In this document: piece by piece, positions 62,690-64,000 of the stretch | How the letters are laid out: every line of letters starts with the position of its first letter | Numbering within the stretch: position 1 is the stretch's first letter | Assembly (NCBI RefSeq): GCF_001645105.1 | Contig: NZ_LKEG01000026.1 | Span: 321,255-385,254 of the forward strand | Direction: 5' to 3' | DNA length: 64,000 nucleotides | DNA from: Pseudomonas marginalis | GTDB lineage: Bacteria > Pseudomonadota > Gammaproteobacteria > Pseudomonadales > Pseudomonadaceae | The notes under the pieces: generated by a model | What the model was told of the DNA's origin: nothing | Seen by the model: only the letters and a program-made list of their open reading frames with translations | The model's database searches: none | Translations under genes and position numbers: made by a program

Positions 62690-62840
62690 GTAGTGAGCAG
62701 GCTTGGTGTGGTGAGCAGGCTTGCCCTGCGCTGGGGCGCGAAGCGGCCCCAAAACCTGCCAACCAGTTCTGCCTGAAAGAACGCGGCGCCTGGGTCGGGG
62801 CCGCTTCGCAGCCCAGCGCAGGGCAAGCCTGCTCACTACA
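62690..62840. repeat. REP-type inverted repeat pair with partly duplicated head
   Basis: The left end carries an incomplete repeat, GTAGTGAGCAGGCTTGGTGT, directly followed by a full GTGGTGAGCAGGCTTGCCCT arm. The right arm is AGGGCAAGCCTGCTCACTAC. The 18-base duplication of the arm head is the same kind of event as in the array at 48014. Confidence 0.85.
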
Positions 62841-62936
62841 CCCACCCTGCTTCCCTATTTTGAACTGCGGCGTATCTACAATTGTGCGCTTGCCCCTAGA
62901 ATGCCCGCTCCACTTCCTCTGGCTTCTGGGGCGCTC

Positions 62937-63893
62937 ATGCACATCTCTTCCGGCCGCTGGGTCTATGGTTTTCTCCTGACCCTGCTGACCGCGCTGCTCT
63001 GGGGCATTCTGCCGATCAAACTCAAACAGGTCCTGCAGGTGATGGACCCGATTACCGTCACCTGGTTTCGCCTGACCGTGGCCGGTGGTTGCCTGTTCAT
63101 CTACCTGGCGCTTACCAAGCGCCTGCCCAGCCGCAAGGTGCTGGGCCCCAAGGGCGGCTGGCTGGTGGGAATGGCGGTGTGTGGCCTGGTGGGCAACTAT
63201 GTGTTGTACCTGGTGGGCCTGAAAATGCTCAGCCCCGGCACCGCACAGTTGGTGGTGCAGATGGGGCCGATCTTTTTGATGATCGCCAGTGTGTTTGTGT
63301 TCAAGGAGCGCTTCAGTCGCGGGCAGGTGCTGGGGTTGTTTGTGTTGATCGCAGGCTTTGGCTTGTTCTTCAATCAGCGCCTGGAAGAGTTGCTGACGTC
63401 CCTCGGCGCCTACACGGCCGGGGTACTGACGATCCTGCTCGCCACCTCTATTTGGGTGTTCTACGCCCTGGGTCAGAAACAGCTGCTGACGGCGTGGAAT
63501 TCGTTGCAGGTCATGATGGTGATCTACCTTACCTGCGCGTTGTTGCTCACGCCCTGGGCACATCCCTTGGAGGCACTGGACCTGAGCCCGCTGCAAGGCT
63601 GGCTGTTGCTGGCGTGCTGCATGAATACCCTGGTGGCCTATGGCGCCTTTGCCGAAGCGCTCGCCCACTGGGAAGCCTCGCGGGTCAGTGCGACGCTGTC
63701 GCTCACGCCGCTGGTGACGTTTGTGGCGGTGGCCTTGGCGGCGTGGCTGTGGCCCGAATATGTGCAGGCCGAAGAAATCAACGCCCTGGGGTATGCCGGG
63801 GCGTTGGTGGTGGTACTGGGCTCGGCGACCGTGGCGCTGGCGCCGTCGTTGCTCGCCGGGCTCAAGGCCCGGCGGTTGCGGGTGACGTCCTAG
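62937..63893 (+). CDS. DMT-superfamily (EamA) transporter
   Basis: A 318-residue inner-membrane transporter with about ten helices made of two EamA repeats. The first begins WVYGFLLTLLTALLWGILPI, and the second is around residues 160-310 with LLATSIWVFYALGQKQLL. QLVVQMGPIFLMIASVFVF is the typical helix-4 region. The ATG at 62937 (MHISSGRWVYG) is chosen; an ATG at 62901 would add 12 residues. The substrate is unknown. Confidence 0.9.
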   Translation: MHISSGRWVYGFLLTLLTALLWGILPIKLKQVLQVMDPITVTWFRLTVAGGCLFIYLALTKRLPSRKVLGPKGGWLVGMAVCGLVGNYVLYLVGLKMLSPGTAQLVVQMGPIFLMIASVFVFKERFSRGQVLGLFVLIAGFGLFFNQRLEELLTSLGAYTAGVLTILLATSIWVFYALGQKQLLTAWNSLQVMMVIYLTCALLLTPWAHPLEALDLSPLQGWLLLACCMNTLVAYGAFAEALAHWEASRVSATLSLTPLVTFVAVALAAWLWPEYVQAEEINALGYAGALVVVLGSATVALAPSLLAGLKARRLRVTS

Positions 63894-63894
63894 G

Positions 63895-64000
63895 CTAGGC
63901 GCCCAGCATGTCTTGCGGTCGAACCCATTGGTCGAATTCCGCATCGGTGAGGTAGCCCAGGTCCAGCGCCGCCTCCCGAAGCGTCAACCCTTCGGCGTAA
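63895..64000 (-). CDS. fumC: class II fumarate hydratase, 3' end only
   Basis: The last 35 codons of a gene that runs out of the window. The translated tail [17 protein letters not shown] then [17 protein letters not shown] matches the C-terminal domain of class II fumarase (FumC). Aspartase shares the fold, but WVRP-xxMLG is typical of FumC. Its stop lies one base past the DMT gene stop, so the genes converge without a terminator between them. Confidence 0.8.
   Translation of the reverse strand, partial: YAEGLTLREAALDLGYLTDAEFDQWVRPQDMLGA

Overview
The window looks like chromosomal DNA of a Pseudomonas of the fluorescens group. The evidence is the high G+C, a PvdS-type pyoverdine promoter in front of a 2,4-diaminobutyrate aminotransferase, Min, purine-ureide and NAGGN operons with Pseudomonas-type gene content, and many short REP-type palindromes between genes. 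I recognised no tRNA, rRNA, IS element, prophage or CRISPR array. All family names come from reading the translated sequence, not from a search.

Layout. 1-2.1 kb: pyoverdine-linked pvdH and an MbtH-like gene, each with its own PvdS box. 2.1-7.4 kb (minus): an exported M20 amidohydrolase, a large MscS-type channel, a small membrane protein and an M18 aminopeptidase. 7.4-12.5 kb: rluA and minE-minD-minC (minus), then a lipid A acyltransferase and a patatin-like phospholipase (plus). 12.5-20.6 kb: purine salvage and breakdown, with a Tsx/OmpK porin, a urate/xanthine permease, PuuD urate hydroxylase, AllA, Alc, UraD and PuuE (minus) and divergent UraH (plus). 20.8-26 kb: one 1711-residue dermonecrotic-toxin-like protein with no obvious immunity gene. 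26-28 kb: a LysE exporter and an AzgA-type purine permease. 28-30.5 kb: a MarR regulator divergent from an aminotransferase and a GST. 30.6-34.5 kb: a LysR regulator divergent from a CitMHS / AtuA / AtuA-related operon.

34.6-43.5 kb is a housekeeping block: glutaredoxin-like GST, folE, an Smr protein, a cysteine hydrolase, prmB, a coiled-coil protein, an alpha/beta hydrolase, aroC, an MFS carrier, and an acireductone-dioxygenase-like cupin that has lost two metal-binding histidines. 43.6-52.4 kb: a HTH-only LuxR protein, DUF3509, an acyl-CoA synthetase, an ankyrin protein, small membrane proteins, an LTA-synthase-like phosphotransferase, an SDR behind a sigma-22 (AlgU)-like promoter, a CsrA paralogue and YheU. 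52.4-57.2 kb: the three-gene NAGGN osmoprotectant operon. 57.5-64 kb: mnmC, polyphosphate:AMP phosphotransferase, a thiolase, a DMT transporter and the 3' end of a class II fumarase.

Control signals tie distant genes together. The palindrome TTGTATACAA (one copy with a single change) lies on both sides of the puuE/uraH divergence and again in front of the purine permease, suggesting one FadR/GntR-type purine regulator encoded elsewhere. A-rich AAnAAnAA motifs of the Crc/Hfq type lie 13-30 nt upstream of five start codons of catabolic or uptake genes. The strongest candidates for undescribed biology are the orphan giant toxin-like protein with its unrecognised C-terminal domain and the ligand-less acireductone dioxygenase homologue.
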